Part shown: positions 48,589 to 60,500 of the stretch, piece by piece | Layout of the letters: every line of letters starts with the position of its first letter | Numbering within the stretch: the stretch's first letter is position 1 | Assembly (NCBI RefSeq): GCF_032854445.1 | Contig: NC_088303.1 | Location: forward strand, 15,383,501-15,447,500 | Reading direction: 5' to 3' | Origin: Liolophura sinensis | Taxonomy: Eukaryota; Mollusca; Polyplacophora; Chitonida; Chitonidae | DNA length: 64,000 nt | Translations under genes and position numbers: made by a program | Notes under the pieces: generated by a model | What the model was told of the DNA's origin: nothing | The model's input: only the letters and a program-made list of their open reading frames with translations | Database searches by the model: none

Positions 48589-51500
48589 CCGTTCAACCTG
48601 TCAGCTAAAGGATGGAGCTGGGTGAGAGCACCCATGTTGTCCAACATGACTTAGCAAGATTTAGATCACACTGCTGAAAAGTGTTCATGGAAACACCCCA
48701 CCCTTCTTGGTTATCTACCTGAGAGCACACTGGGTGGCCTCCCCTGGACAGAAGAAGAAATGAAGAAAAGCAGGGGAAACGAGATGTCACCCTACAGACA
48801 AAGAGACAATACTCTGCCATTATGTCCTGTCTAGCAGTGGAGAAGAATGGTTTAATAAGTTGCTGGATGCGATCCAGATCACCGCCAAAACTGAATGCTT
48901 ATCCCAAGGTCATGAAGGTCACACAAGCTGTGCTCAAAATTGCATACTAATTCGTCTACGGATTGTTGCAGAGAGACAGACAATTAAACGACAACGAAAT
49001 CATAACCTGCTTGAGAGAGGTAATACCAATCTTCATATGAATTGTGACCTTTACCTTGAGATGGTCTTTCCTGAATTTTGCATTCAAAAGTCGTCCTGTC
49101 CACATTATCTCTCGAAGCTCACAATGTAATCTAGAATATAGGTAAAGTACCGGCTGACTCGCTTTATTTCCATTAACTTAAAGATATGACCTAAACGCCT
49201 GAATGTCAAGTGCAGTGAGAATCAATTGTTGTGAAATAATCCGGCCTCAAATGTGTCTTTTTCGAAAGACTTTTTCTTGAATACATTGTATGTTCATCTT
49301 CAATTTCCTTACACTTGCTTTTATTTATCTTTGCATGTATATGCATACGTGTAAAGTCAACATGGTTAATGTTACCCCCACCATAATGGCGGCCACCGTC
49401 GTATAAGTGAAATATTCTTTAGCACGGCGTAAAACACCAGTTAAATAAATAAATAAATAAACATAGTTAATGTATTCGTGGCAGCAATAGCTTTGTTTGA
49501 CAGTTAGGTAAGCATGGATCGTGTCTCCCAAGCAGAAAAGAGCTACCAGCAAAACGCGTTGCGCCCTTGACCATTAAACATTTTCAGATAGGCTATGCGC
49601 AACTGAATCACGTGATTCTGATTTCGAACTGTTGTGTGAGATCAATCTGCCAAGAATTTGATCAAATACTGTAGAAACGCCTTTCCAACTTATGACGAAT
49701 AAGTGCTCGACATATTCCTCGATAAATTACGAAAAAGAAAGTAAATAAATGCTGTTAATGGCCACGTCTTCCATATTCATGAATTTTTAATGGTGAAACT
49801 TTGTTGAAAGCTATTTTGCTCAAGTATTATGTTCAAGGCTGGACGAAAACATAGACCGCCGACATTACAACGTTTGTCAATCTGATCACGTTCTTATAAA
49901 CTGCTGTACGCCGTGAATCTCAGTAAAATAAGAACCTTTCCAAGCGACAGACCTTGGGTTTGTGAGGTCTGGCAGAAGTAAGATGTCGTATAAAGAACAC
50001 GAATTTGAGGAAATTAGCAGGGAAGCTGAGGCCATTGTTCGAAATAAATGAGCTGCGCACATATCAGAGACAATGTCCAAAAGCCATTCTACAGGAAAAG
50101 ATGTTTTTGTCTGCCCAAAAGACTGGAGCAGGGAAATAATGCTTTGAATGGTATCCTTAGAACAACAACAACGCCAAAAAAACTGGATGTCCATATTATT
50201 ATTGTTGTGTCACCCCTAGTGAGCCTTGATTACACCATCTCATGTGAAATCTTTAAATTAGAGAGGCATATCTGTAGCGTATCTTAGGGATGACTACGAA
50301 TTCCAGGATATTGTGGAGGTGAATTCAGTTATGGGAATGCAATTCGCATTTATAGGAGGGACGAGATGGAGAAAACTTTTGACTGAATCCATTTAACAAA
50401 CATTCATTTGCATCATCACATAAGAAGGATTTTAAAGAGAAATGTTTGACGACATTTTTCATCAGATTCTGCGTCACCTAACCAAGAGACCATTGACTTT
50501 GAATTCTTCGACTAAATCTTCCTCCTTATGCTCAAGTAGTTATTTTATTATCAGCTCATTGATAATTTTAAATGAAATGTTTTGCATTTTGTAATATTTT
50601 TGAAATACAACTCAAGATTTGACATCCTAGTATACATGTGTTTAAAACCATAAGTGCTCATCTTACTTCATGTACACTAAAAGAAAATTATAGATCAATC
50701 AGGACTATTCAATGTACGGATATAAACAATGTTGTGTTGGTGATAATGCCTTTTGTATCAAAATACAATGGTTGGTGGTCAGTTTGATTTTGTTTTGAGA
50801 AAACAGAGATAAACCATTGTCCTTAGACAAGTTGCTAGATTACTTGCGTTCCATATTGGCGGAAGGGAGATGGTCCTTGAATGTGAAATGAATTAATAAA
50901 CCTTGGAGTGCCACTTGTCACAATGAGAGGGAATCTGTAAATTCCCTACAGCCTGATCTGAACCTGCACACCGTGTGGCAGCAATTAGGAGTTCAGCACC
51001 TGTACACAGAGCCATGCAATGTACTGTGCTATTAAAAATAAGATTTATGTAGAAGCTTTTGCTAATATGGTGGGGCAAAGGTGTTCTTATCTTTCCTCAG
51101 TGAAGAAGAGTTTCCTGCAGAGAGGGTTTCAATCAGGCATCATTTATTTCCCATCATAATTGTACTGGCTACTGTTTTAATTGTTCTAACTGAAACCTGT
51201 AACTGAAGTAAACGAGGCACTCCATGAAAGAAAAATGGAGTGGCCAAGAATTATTATACACCTGTACAGTTGACCTACACAGAGTGTACCAGGTTTATTT
51301 ACCTGATTGTTGTAGAACACCACATTCAAGACTTTTTTATGGGATGAGGAAACCAGAGTGGCTGATGTAAGCCATCAACCTTTGGCAAGTTGTTGATGAA
51401 CTTAAATCAAATATCTGTTTTAACGAGATGGGAATGTTAGATAAACATTTAAGTGATCTTGGGATGAAATGGAATTTTACTCAATGAAATTTACTTCCTC

Positions 51501-52801
51501 TGGTAGTATTTGGATTACCACATAAGAAAAGAAATCACAGCTGTACGTACATGTAGATGTATCTATGCATTACTTTCACATTAAAGAACTCTTCTGTTGT
51601 GTTTTTTTTTCAGAACGAATGTGTATATGTTAAACACCCCATAGTCCATGGTTCAACAGTTTGAAATAAATCAAGATCAACTTCTTACCGATATAAGGTA
51701 CATACGTGGCATATTAAACTTTTCTGATGCCATCGTGTCATCTAATGTGTGTAGAAGGTCCTATGTGTAATTATAACAGCGAGCAAGGAGATGGACTGCC
51801 GATCGACGGCCATTCGAGCCACTCCCTGCTTGCTTATTTCCCACTGCTCTTTGGTGTCCTTGCAAATATTCTTCTTCTCCCTGTCATTTACGACTTCCCG
51901 CCAAGAAATAATACGGATTACTTGAAATAGCTATGTTTACGTTACCGACTACCAGATGTGCAGGCTTTTCAGCAGAGGTTGAGTAAACGTGCGGCTACGG
52001 TCCTCTGCCTAAGGAGAGGGTAACCTGTAAGATTTTAAAATTTTTGCTGGCAAGAGAGGAAGGCAAAGTGCTGAGTGTAAAGGTGTCAGTCTACTGGGTG
52101 GGTAGTTCTGGGTGGTTCTGGGTGGTCGTGAGTGACGCCAAGATTCGGTGGCAAGATGGACTTTCTGCTGAGACTCGTGGGTAGAAGCAGCTCTATAGTG
52201 GGAGAACTTTCGCCCTATACCTGACATCGCCATCTTTGGTTGGTAATTTGAGTTCAGTCCAAATACATGTAAGGCTTTTCGACTAATGAACAGCCTGAGA
52301 GAAGGAGCTGTGGAGACCAATCAGAGTGTCCATCCTAAGTGTGGAAGGCAGAATTGAGGTGACATAATCAAGCAACATTGATTTCTAATCAAGATACGAT
52401 TAGTGAAGTGAGTGATATGTCCACTGATGTTTGTCTACCAATAACCCACATTTACAAGGTACTTTCAGTACCAACATGCTTATGATTGGCTGTTCTCCTG
52501 AATGCGTCAATGTCCTGGCTGACACAGATACAGGTGGTTGACGGACAAAATCTTTCATTAATATTAAATGTAAGACGTATACTTTCAGGAATATGTCTTT
52601 TGTTCTTTAATACTAATGTAGTGTTCTGTTACCCTTTTCCTTATAAATGTTTAATGCAAGAAAGTCTGTGTAGGTATATAGTTTATGGTGTGCCTAGTAC
52701 CTATATAGATATCAACTTAACTAACAAAGTTAAATGCACATGTAAGCAATCTTTATTTTCAAAAACTCTAACTAAGCTAACTTAATCAGGCAGTTCTCAA
52801 T
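48589..52801. other. Gene-poor stretch
   Basis: Contains a SINE family A 3' half at 49370-49462. A 22-codon frame at 49983 (MSYKEHEFEEISREAEAIVR…) and small frames near 50050 and 51730 lack splice support or family resemblance. No convincing gene. Confidence 0.4.
49370..49462 (+). mobile_element. SINE family A 3' half
   Basis: CCACCATAATGGCGGCCACC, GTCGTATAAGTGAAATATTC, CACGGCGTAAAACACCAGTT and (AAATA)n. Confidence 0.75.
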
Positions 52802-53287
52802 ATGATATCAAGTGAAGAAGAAACGTTTTCCGTTTATTCTGAAGATGAATTTTGGAATCACCAGTTTGCGATTATGTCATCGTCGTCCGAGAGGGTGGAA
52901 ACGGCGCTAGACCAAAAGGACAGTAGAGAATCAACCAACTCAACGGAAGCCAAGAGTAACCAACACTCTGAAAACCAAACTACACCCACAGATTATCTCC
53001 ATTCGCAATACGAGAACAAGATGACGGACAGTGAATACGTGGAATCCATCGCAAGGGGTGAAATTCATTTTATCCGGGAATTGGAGGTTTGGCGCTATTT
53101 GTACGGGGTCTCTGGAGAAGTGGAGATCGGCACAGCTGACTTATTGACAAAACACTGGTCATGTCACCTGCAGGAGCTACCGCGTAGCCATCGGAAAAGC
53201 GCTATGACTAACCTTGTCAAGATGCAAGGTCTATCATTATATGAGTTGCTTGAACAAATTAGAAAGGAAGAAATTTCAGAAATGTAA
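52802..53287 (+). CDS. Orphan ORF, 161 aa, acidic serine-rich N-terminus; function unknown
   Basis: A single open frame from ATG 52802 to TAA 53287. Residues 1-80 are low-complexity and acidic (MISSEEETFSVYSEDEFWNH…, many Ser/Glu/Asn). Residues 80-161 look folded (YVESIARGEIHFIRELEVWR, ADLLTKHWSCHLQELP, MQGLSLYELLEQIRKEE), with aromatic and charged residues spaced as in helices. It carries no signal peptide, membrane segment or metal motif. An acceptor-like TTAATCAG stands 16 bp upstream, so it may be the last exon of a spliced gene. A 38-bp minisatellite begins about 35 bp after the stop. I do not recognise it. A relic of a transposon protein is possible. Confidence 0.4.
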   Translation: MISSEEETFSVYSEDEFWNHQFAIMSSSSERVETALDQKDSRESTNSTEAKSNQHSENQTTPTDYLHSQYENKMTDSEYVESIARGEIHFIRELEVWRYLYGVSGEVEIGTADLLTKHWSCHLQELPRSHRKSAMTNLVKMQGLSLYELLEQIRKEEISEM

Positions 53288-53321
53288 AATGGTGGAACAT
53301 TGATCTAGTTGTTTCTTATTT

Positions 53322-54530
53322 GTAGGGTCGGTGATGTTTTTACTGGAACACTGGCATGTTTGTAAGCTGAGTGATGCTTACTGGGACACTGTTCTGTTTG
53401 TGGCCTTGGTGATGTTAACTGGAGAACTGGCCTGTTTGTAGGCTGGGTGATGCTTACTGGAACACTGGCCTGTTTGTAGACTTGATGATGCTTACTTGAA
53501 CACTGGCCTGTTTGTAGGCTGGGTGATGCTTACTGGAACATTGGCCTGTTTGTAGGCTGGGTGATGCTTACTGGAACAGCGGCCAGTTTGTAGGCTGGGT
53601 GATGCTTACTGGAACTCTGGCCTGTTTGTAGGCTGGGTGATGCTTGCTGGGACACTGGCCTGTTGTAGGCCGGGTGATGCTTCCTGGAGCATTGGCCTGT
53701 TTGTAGGCTGAGAGATGCTTACTGGAACACTGGCCTGTTTGTAGCCCTGGTGATTCTTACAAGAAGATTAACTTGTTTGTAGACTCGTTGATGCCTACTG
53801 GAACATTGACCTGTTTGGTGATACTCACTGGAACATTTACCTGTTTGTAGATTCGGTGATGTCTACAGGAACATTGACCTGTTTGTAGAGTCGGTGATGC
53901 ATACAGGAAGATTGATCACTTTGTAGATTTGGTGATGCTTACTGGAACATTGACGTGATTGTAGACTTGGTTACCGTTACTGGAACATTGAACTATTTTT
54001 CAATACATGTATTGATGATGCTCTCTGGAGAATTGACCTAGTGACGCTTATTGAAAGATTTATATCTTTGTTGCTTTGGTGATATCTACCGACACATTGA
54101 CGTGTTTGTAGCCTGGTGATGCTTACTGGAACATTTGCCTGTTTCTAGACTGGGTGATGCTTACTGGAACATTGGCCTGTTTGTAGACTGGGTGATGCTT
54201 ACTGGAACATTGGCCTGTTTGTGGTCTTTGTGATACTTATAGGAGCATTCACGTGTTTGTGACCTTGGTGACGCTTAATGAAACAATGACATTTTGTAGT
54301 CTTGGTTTGGCTTAGTGGAGCATTGACCCGCTTGTTAAGTTGACGATGCTAACTGGGATATTGAACTATTTGTGACTTTACTGAAGCATTGACCTTCTTG
54401 TGACCTTGGTTATGCATTTACCTGTTTGAAACCCTGGTGATGTTTGCTGGAACATTGACTTGTTTGAAGCCCTGGTGATATTTACTGCGATTTTGACTTG
54501 TTTGCTGGAACGTTAGCTTGTTTGCAATCC
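53322..54530. repeat. 38-bp minisatellite, about 30 increasingly diverged units
   Basis: The unit reads GGCCTGTTTGTAGGCTGGGT, GATGCTTACTGGAACACT. It is well conserved at 53400-53720 and decays towards 54530, with a fresher patch near 54120-54230. It begins almost at the end of the orphan ORF. Confidence 0.9.
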
Positions 54531-55685
54531 TCCCGATGGGGACTGGGTGTAGTTATAACGCGTTTTTATACTTTGTCTTTAGAGCTTAAGAACGCTTTTA
54601 ACACCATACCGGACTTGTAGGGCGACATTGCTAATGCAGAGACAGAAAAAATACATCATTCAAGCGTAATACGGAAGGTATCAGACGTAACTCCTAACCA
54701 GTGACAATGGGCTGAGCAGTTCTTGACTTACCCCTAGTACAGATTCCAGAAAGCCATTTCTAAATTATGTCCACTTTAGAAACGTCTGCACAATATTTAC
54801 TTACATTTGGACTTATTTCTCTCAAAATAACATTCATAATCAAACTTCAGTTTATATGGAGCCAAAAATTTGTAACTCACATTTTCCCTTAAAGGGTTAG
54901 TGTTCAGATTTATCATTTACTGATAATTAGATACCCCTGTATACATTGTTAGATTGAGTTTAAAAAATTATTTTAAAAGGGTAGATTAATCGGAGTAATA
55001 TGGCACTTAAAATTACTAAATAATGAGGCTGGTTTATGCATTTTATGAGTGTTTTACACCAACACTCGGCAGTCTCTGTCGAATTAGGTCACATAAGTCT
55101 AACCGTTTCGAGCTGTCAGAACTTGGCCATTTAATTCAGTCCTAGAAAAGCTACAAGAATGACAACAAGCATGTCGAATGTCTTTCGAAATGGTTTGTTG
55201 CTTTGTATACGGTCGTGAAAACAGGTCGCCGGAGAACCTTAGAGTTATTTTTTTTTTCAAATATTCGGGCAATTTGACCCTCAGGAAGACGTGCACTCAC
55301 AGAACAAGATGGAAGGATTTTGTACCTGCAACAGATAGCTGCACCTGCTCTTGCCATTTTTAATCTGAAAGTTAAGAGAGGAATACAGCTAGTTGGACTT
55401 GACAGATGTGGGTAATATGGGACCAGAGTTTAACTGAACCTAAAACTGATAGATAGCAGATCTCTGTACACTAACGCTGACGTCCACATTTTCTATTGTA
55501 CACGACTATATAGGCATACATGTAGGCTATTCGGAATGCCGACAATGTCATGCAGTAGTCATCGCATACAGGTATGAATTTAGAATACCTCCGGGAATAG
55601 AATGATATTTATTGTGAAGCGGACAGAGGGAAGGGGTAGTAAATAAATTTCACATTCTAAGATAGACAAATGAAATATTGCCAGT
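54531..55685. other. Intergenic, no gene seen
   Basis: AT-rich, with short overlapping open frames on both strands near 55100-55360 and no family resemblance. Confidence 0.4.
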
Positions 55686-55796
55686 ACAAAGCCAGCATGA
55701 GCTGGACTTGAACTCACAGCGACCGCATTGGAGAGAGGCTCCTGAGTCATTACGCTGCGATAGCGCGCTAACCAACTAAGCACCGGAGGACCCTCA
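55686..55796 (-). mobile_element. SINE family A, tRNA-like head only
   Basis: Inverted head: CCAGCATGAGCTGGACTTGA, ACTCACAGCGACCGCATTGG and GATAGCGCGCTAACCAACTA. This is the 5' half, unlike the 3'-half fragments elsewhere. Confidence 0.7.
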
Positions 55797-56359
55797 TAAA
55801 TCGGAACTTCAACGTCGACCATTATGGGTTCAAATTGATACAGCAGTATGTTTGCTTCTGTGTAGAAATCAATGTCGAAAATGACATCGTTTTGATAGGA
55901 TTTCCCAGGTTATTTGCGCTATCTAGACTTTCACCTTCTGAGCCGTTCCGGGCGGCCGGCTGCAGATCAGCTATAACTGTAAAGCTTTTGTTTTGATGGA
56001 TTTAGAGTCATTATAACGTTTCTCAGAAGCCCTTTCGCTACTATGCTGTTTAAACAGATTATAATCTTTATAATTAGGATCACTAGTTAAATCTGGACAC
56101 TAATCCTTTTAAGTAGGAAACTGCTTTGTGAAATCGACCCAACCAACATGTACTTGTGATAACAGGGGTTATCATTCATTCCAGTATAATAACAGTATGC
56201 GTGACAAATTTGTAGAACACTGATATAATACAGGCTAACCTGGTTTTAAAGCCTGATGACATAAACAACTAAACAACAATAACTTATACAGCCTTAAATC
56301 ATAAAAAAATATATTGATAACTTTCTTGCCAATATATTAAACGTGTTGTACAGCCTATT

Positions 56360-56545
56360 TATTTATTTAACCGAGGTTTCATGCCTTCCTCTCCTGCCGT
56401 ACATGGGAAGGTATGGCAGCAACCTACGGATGGTCGTGGGTTCCCCCCATTCTCTGCCCGGTTTCCTTTCGCCATAATGCTGGCCGCTGTCGTATAAGTG
56501 AAATATTCTTGAGTACTGCGTAAAACACCAATTAAATAAATACGA
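56360..56545 (+). mobile_element. SINE family A, 5'-truncated
   Basis: CTCCTGCCGTACATGGGAAG, GGATGGTCGTGGGTTCCCCC, CCATAATGCTGGCCGCTGTC, tail ACACCAATTAAATAAATA. Well preserved but without the tRNA head. Confidence 0.8.
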
Positions 56546-56600
56546 AAGCGAGGGTTCGTGCAGTGTTTAATAATATACCACTCATATGACGGCGGTCAAC

Positions 56601-56984
56601 TTAAAGGAGACGAAAACTTTAAAAAATGACCCTATAGGCTGAAAAGAGCACATTTTTTCTCTATCTGGTGGTGCCTGTTGCATAATTTTGCGATTTTTCC
56701 TCGCCACACACGTAAAGCTTGAAAACGACAAAGCTGGCATAAATCGCTGAGTCCATCGCGTTCCACATCTTTAACACCGACGACAATTCTTCTCCTAACA
56801 CAGAAGACTTCAGGACTAGTTCTTAGGCAAAATGGAGTCGCCCACAGCGGATTTTGGTGCTGACTTTATATATAATTTATCAACTTGAGGTACATATAAA
56901 AATTTTAATGGCATGCACCTGCGAGGAAATGCATACTCTTTCCAATGGTATTTTGTTTGATATTTAAGTTTTCTTCTGCTTTAA
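56601..56984 (+). mobile_element. TTAA-flanked MITE, copy 3 (both ends intact)
   Basis: Left end TTAAAGGAGACGAAAACTTT and right end AAGTTTTCTTCTGCTTTAA form inverted repeats within flanking TTAA. Internal sequence matches copy 1 (7078-7645) with about 190 bp deleted. This copy best defines the element ends. It is non-coding. Confidence 0.8.
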
Positions 56985-57521
56985 TGGGCGGAGGACACCG
57001 GCCGGACAATGTAAGGCGCATGACAAACCTACTGACATGGAACCACAGCCAAACCAGATCTGGATTCGAAAACGCCATCGCCCTGATCAAGGGACTGTTG
57101 TATGAAGCGAAAGTGGAGGTCAAGACGATTCGTCTAATAAGGCCTTGAATGTTAGGCCAAATAATGTATGAAATTTAGCACAGATAGAGTTATCCTTTGG
57201 CACAATCATGAAGCATCACAAGATATGTAGCTAACTTTTAGCACCTCAGTATAGGTATAGTAAGATTTTACCCAATATCCAATGTACGGGTAACTGGTTT
57301 TAACACAATATAGTCTTCATACCTTATTACCTCAAGCACATAAATACCTACCACTAAGCACTATTACATGTACTGTACAGTGTCGTCTGTAGTTCTCCAA
57401 ATAATATATACCTGGACAATTCACTTATACAGACAAAAGAAGTGGCAAGACTGCTTGTCAATACCATAAGGTCGATGCTACATTGAACTGATGTATGTTG
57501 ACATGCGGCGAAGTCTCCATG
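56985..57521. other. Spacer downstream of the lectin receptor gene
   Basis: A short open frame beginning ATGGGCGGAGGACACCGGCC (56985-57148) abuts the MITE end. It has no recognisable family and is probably a fragment of another repeat. The rest may be lectin 3' UTR (minus strand). Confidence 0.35.
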
Positions 57522-60500
57522 TTAAACGCTTGTTTCTAGCACTGGCAGATATACATTTTCGTGATTGCAGCGGTCTGTGGATAGAGCTTCTAGACGGGAT
57601 GGTGTCCAGTGGTCATTTCCTGAGCTGAACAACGGGGGATTGTCCATTGTTGGGGAGAGAGTTGAAGGCACTGCTCTGGAAGGCAAACTTGGCGAGCTCA
57701 GCGCGTTGGGCAACCGCGTCGAGTGTATTTGGGTAAACTCGCTTTCTAGTGGACTTATATTCCCGGATGTTTGTTCCCTGGTGCCAACCGAATCGATATG
57801 ATGTTGAGCAAAACCGCCATTGGCATCTAAGGTTTTGTGATATTGTCGGGGAAATTCCGAACCAGGGTTATTGGCGTATTCTCCTGGGGATATTCTAGAG
57901 ACATGTCCTGTTGTTTGGGTTGGTAAAACATAGCCGTCGAACTGTTTACACAGGTGTCCAAGGAAAGGTTGAGCAAGCTCTGATTCGGGGTGTGTGGAAG
58001 ATGTCTCCTCTCTCGCTCGACTTCTGCACAAGCTATTCAGGCTGTAAGGGTCACGCGATTCCCTACATCCATGAACCAAACCTTGGTCTTGTCTCGCCAA
58101 AAAAGTTGCGTGCAAATATTCATTCGTCGGAATCGTCAGAGGCTTTTCAAACTGAAATTCTTTGTCAAACAGAATTTCCTCGTAAGGGTTTTGTGACTCA
58201 CTAAACTCTGCATTCTGCTCTTCCTCCTTCTCATCGTGGATCATTGCGGGTAGGCGTTCTGTATCTCCTGGCCTGTGGTCCACAAAAGTCGGATTGATGT
58301 AAGCGGTAGCAATTGGGTGCCTGTTCTCATCACGGTTAGGATCCGCTGTGTAATGAACCTTGGGCGTCGGTTCTTCTTTGTGCGCTTGCTTTCTGCAATA
58401 AGATCGTGGGACATAAAAGCGTTTGGCAGTGAAATGAATCAATAAGCGACGACAGTGATACATGATATGTAGTCACGACGACGGTGATACATGATATCTA
58501 GTCACGACGACAGTGATACATGATATGTAGTCACGACGACAGTGATACATGATATGTTTTTTTTTTTTGATTTTTTTGATTGGTGTTTTACGCCGTACTC
58601 AAGAATATTTCACTTATACGACGGCGGCCAGCATTATGGTGGGTGGAAACCGGGCAGAGCCCGGGGGAAACCCACGACCATCCGCAGGTTGCTGGCAGAC
58701 CTTCCCACTTACGGCCGGAGAGGAAGCCAGCATGAGCTGGACTTGAACTCACAGCGACCGCATTGGTGAGAGGCTCCTGGGTCATTACGCTGCGCTAGCG
58801 CGCTAACCGACTGAGCCACGGAGGCCCCTACATGATATGTAGTCACGACGACAGTGATACATGATATGTGGTCACGACGACAGTGGTACGCGACATGTAG
58901 TCACGACGACAGTGATGCATGATATCTAGTCACAAATAATCGGTGATGTGTTACGAATCCAAGCTTAACTGACCATTGTTCCTTCGTAATGCATGAGTAT
59001 ACGTCACCAGTTTGCCCACAAAACGTCATCAGTTTGCCCACAAAACGTCACCAGTCTGGCCATAAAACGTCACCAGTTTGGCCATTAAACGTCACCAGTT
59101 TGGCCATAAAATGTCACCACAAAGGTAGAAATTAACAATAGACTTAGGCGTGAATTACAGTAGTCCGGAAAATTGCCTATTGTCGTCTGTGAGTGTGTTA
59201 TTTCTTGCATTTTCTGTCTGTTTGGATAATTTTTTTATTAAATTATACATCATACTTACAATTATGATCATACAAAATGGCTTTAACATACAGAATTAAA
59301 AGGTATTATTCAATGCGTCTTAATTATATTAGTTGGCTTATGCAACGTCTGTTAAGGCTTTACCTGCGCCGGATCACAAATATGAGGAGGAGTAAGAGAA
59401 GTAGAATAAGAACCACTGCCCCGACCAATCCGCCGACCAGTTCTGGTACTGAAACTTTCAACATAATGAAAAAATCAAATCCTGATTTTCTCTGTGATTT
59501 GGGCATTACGATTAACAATCTGTGGTTTGGGCATTACGATTAACAATCTGTGGTTTGGGCATTACGATTAACAATCTGTGGTTTTGGGCATTACGATTAA
59601 CAATCTGTGGCTTGGGCATTGCGATTAACAATCCGTGGTTTAGCAGTTTGTGGTTTAGGAATTACAATTAACAATCTGTGGTTTGGGCATTACGATTAAT
59701 AATCTGTGGTTTGGGCATTACGATTAACAATCTGTGGCTTGGGCATTGCGATTAACAATCCGTGGTTTAGCAGTCTGTGGTTTTGGGCATTACGATTAAC
59801 AATCTGTGGTTTGGGCATTACGATTAACAATCTGTGGCTTGGGCATTGCGATTAACAATCCGTGGTTTAGCAGTTTGTGGTTTTGGGCATTACGATTAAC
59901 AATCTGTGGTTTGGGCATTACGATTAACAATCTGTGGTTTGGGCATTACGATTAACAATCTGTGGTTTGGGCATTACGATTAATAATCTGTGGTTTGGGC
60001 AAGAACAACAATCACCATGAGCAAAGGAGAAATAATTAGCCAACTAATTTTCTGTCATGTCACAAATATAAAAGCACAGTGAATGGGGTGGATAAATTTA
60101 ACATTTTGCAGACTCTCTTTATGTACAGAACCTGTTTTCGGGAGCCTCTCACCGGCTTCCTCTCCAGCAACCTGCAATGGTCTTGACCCGATTGCCCCAC
60201 GCCCCACCCGCTCTCCCCTGCATAATGTTGGCCGCTCTTGTATATGTGAAATATTATTGAATACGGCGTAAAACCAAAATCAAATAAATAATGTTTTTAC
60301 ATTGGCTTAATTTGCTTCCCCGCGCCCTATTTTCCCTTACCAGTTATTAAGTTGTCGCCAGGCTCTAAGTTTGGACTGGAAGAAACGGCCAGTCGATCTG
60401 GAGGGTAGTGGTTTTTCCTTGTTGTTGTCCTTGTTTGGCTACTCTCTGTAGCTGGACTTTCAGAAGTCGATAATCTCGTAGTTTGAGCTTTTGGTTTTGT

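Noticed and set aside
49983-50051. Short frame MSYKEHEFEEISREAEAIVR
   Set aside because: It stops after 22 codons with no donor site in frame and no recognisable continuation.
51727-51930. 67-codon frame with a hydrophobic stretch LLAYFPLLFGVLANILLLPV
   Set aside because: Isolated, no splice sites that extend it, no family resemblance; a chance hydrophobic frame is likely.
56905-57148. Opposed short frames next to the MITE end
   Set aside because: No conserved motif; they begin at the MITE boundary and look like part of another dispersed repeat.
58542-58785. Open frames on both strands across 58542-58785
   Set aside because: They lie wholly within the full-length SINE.
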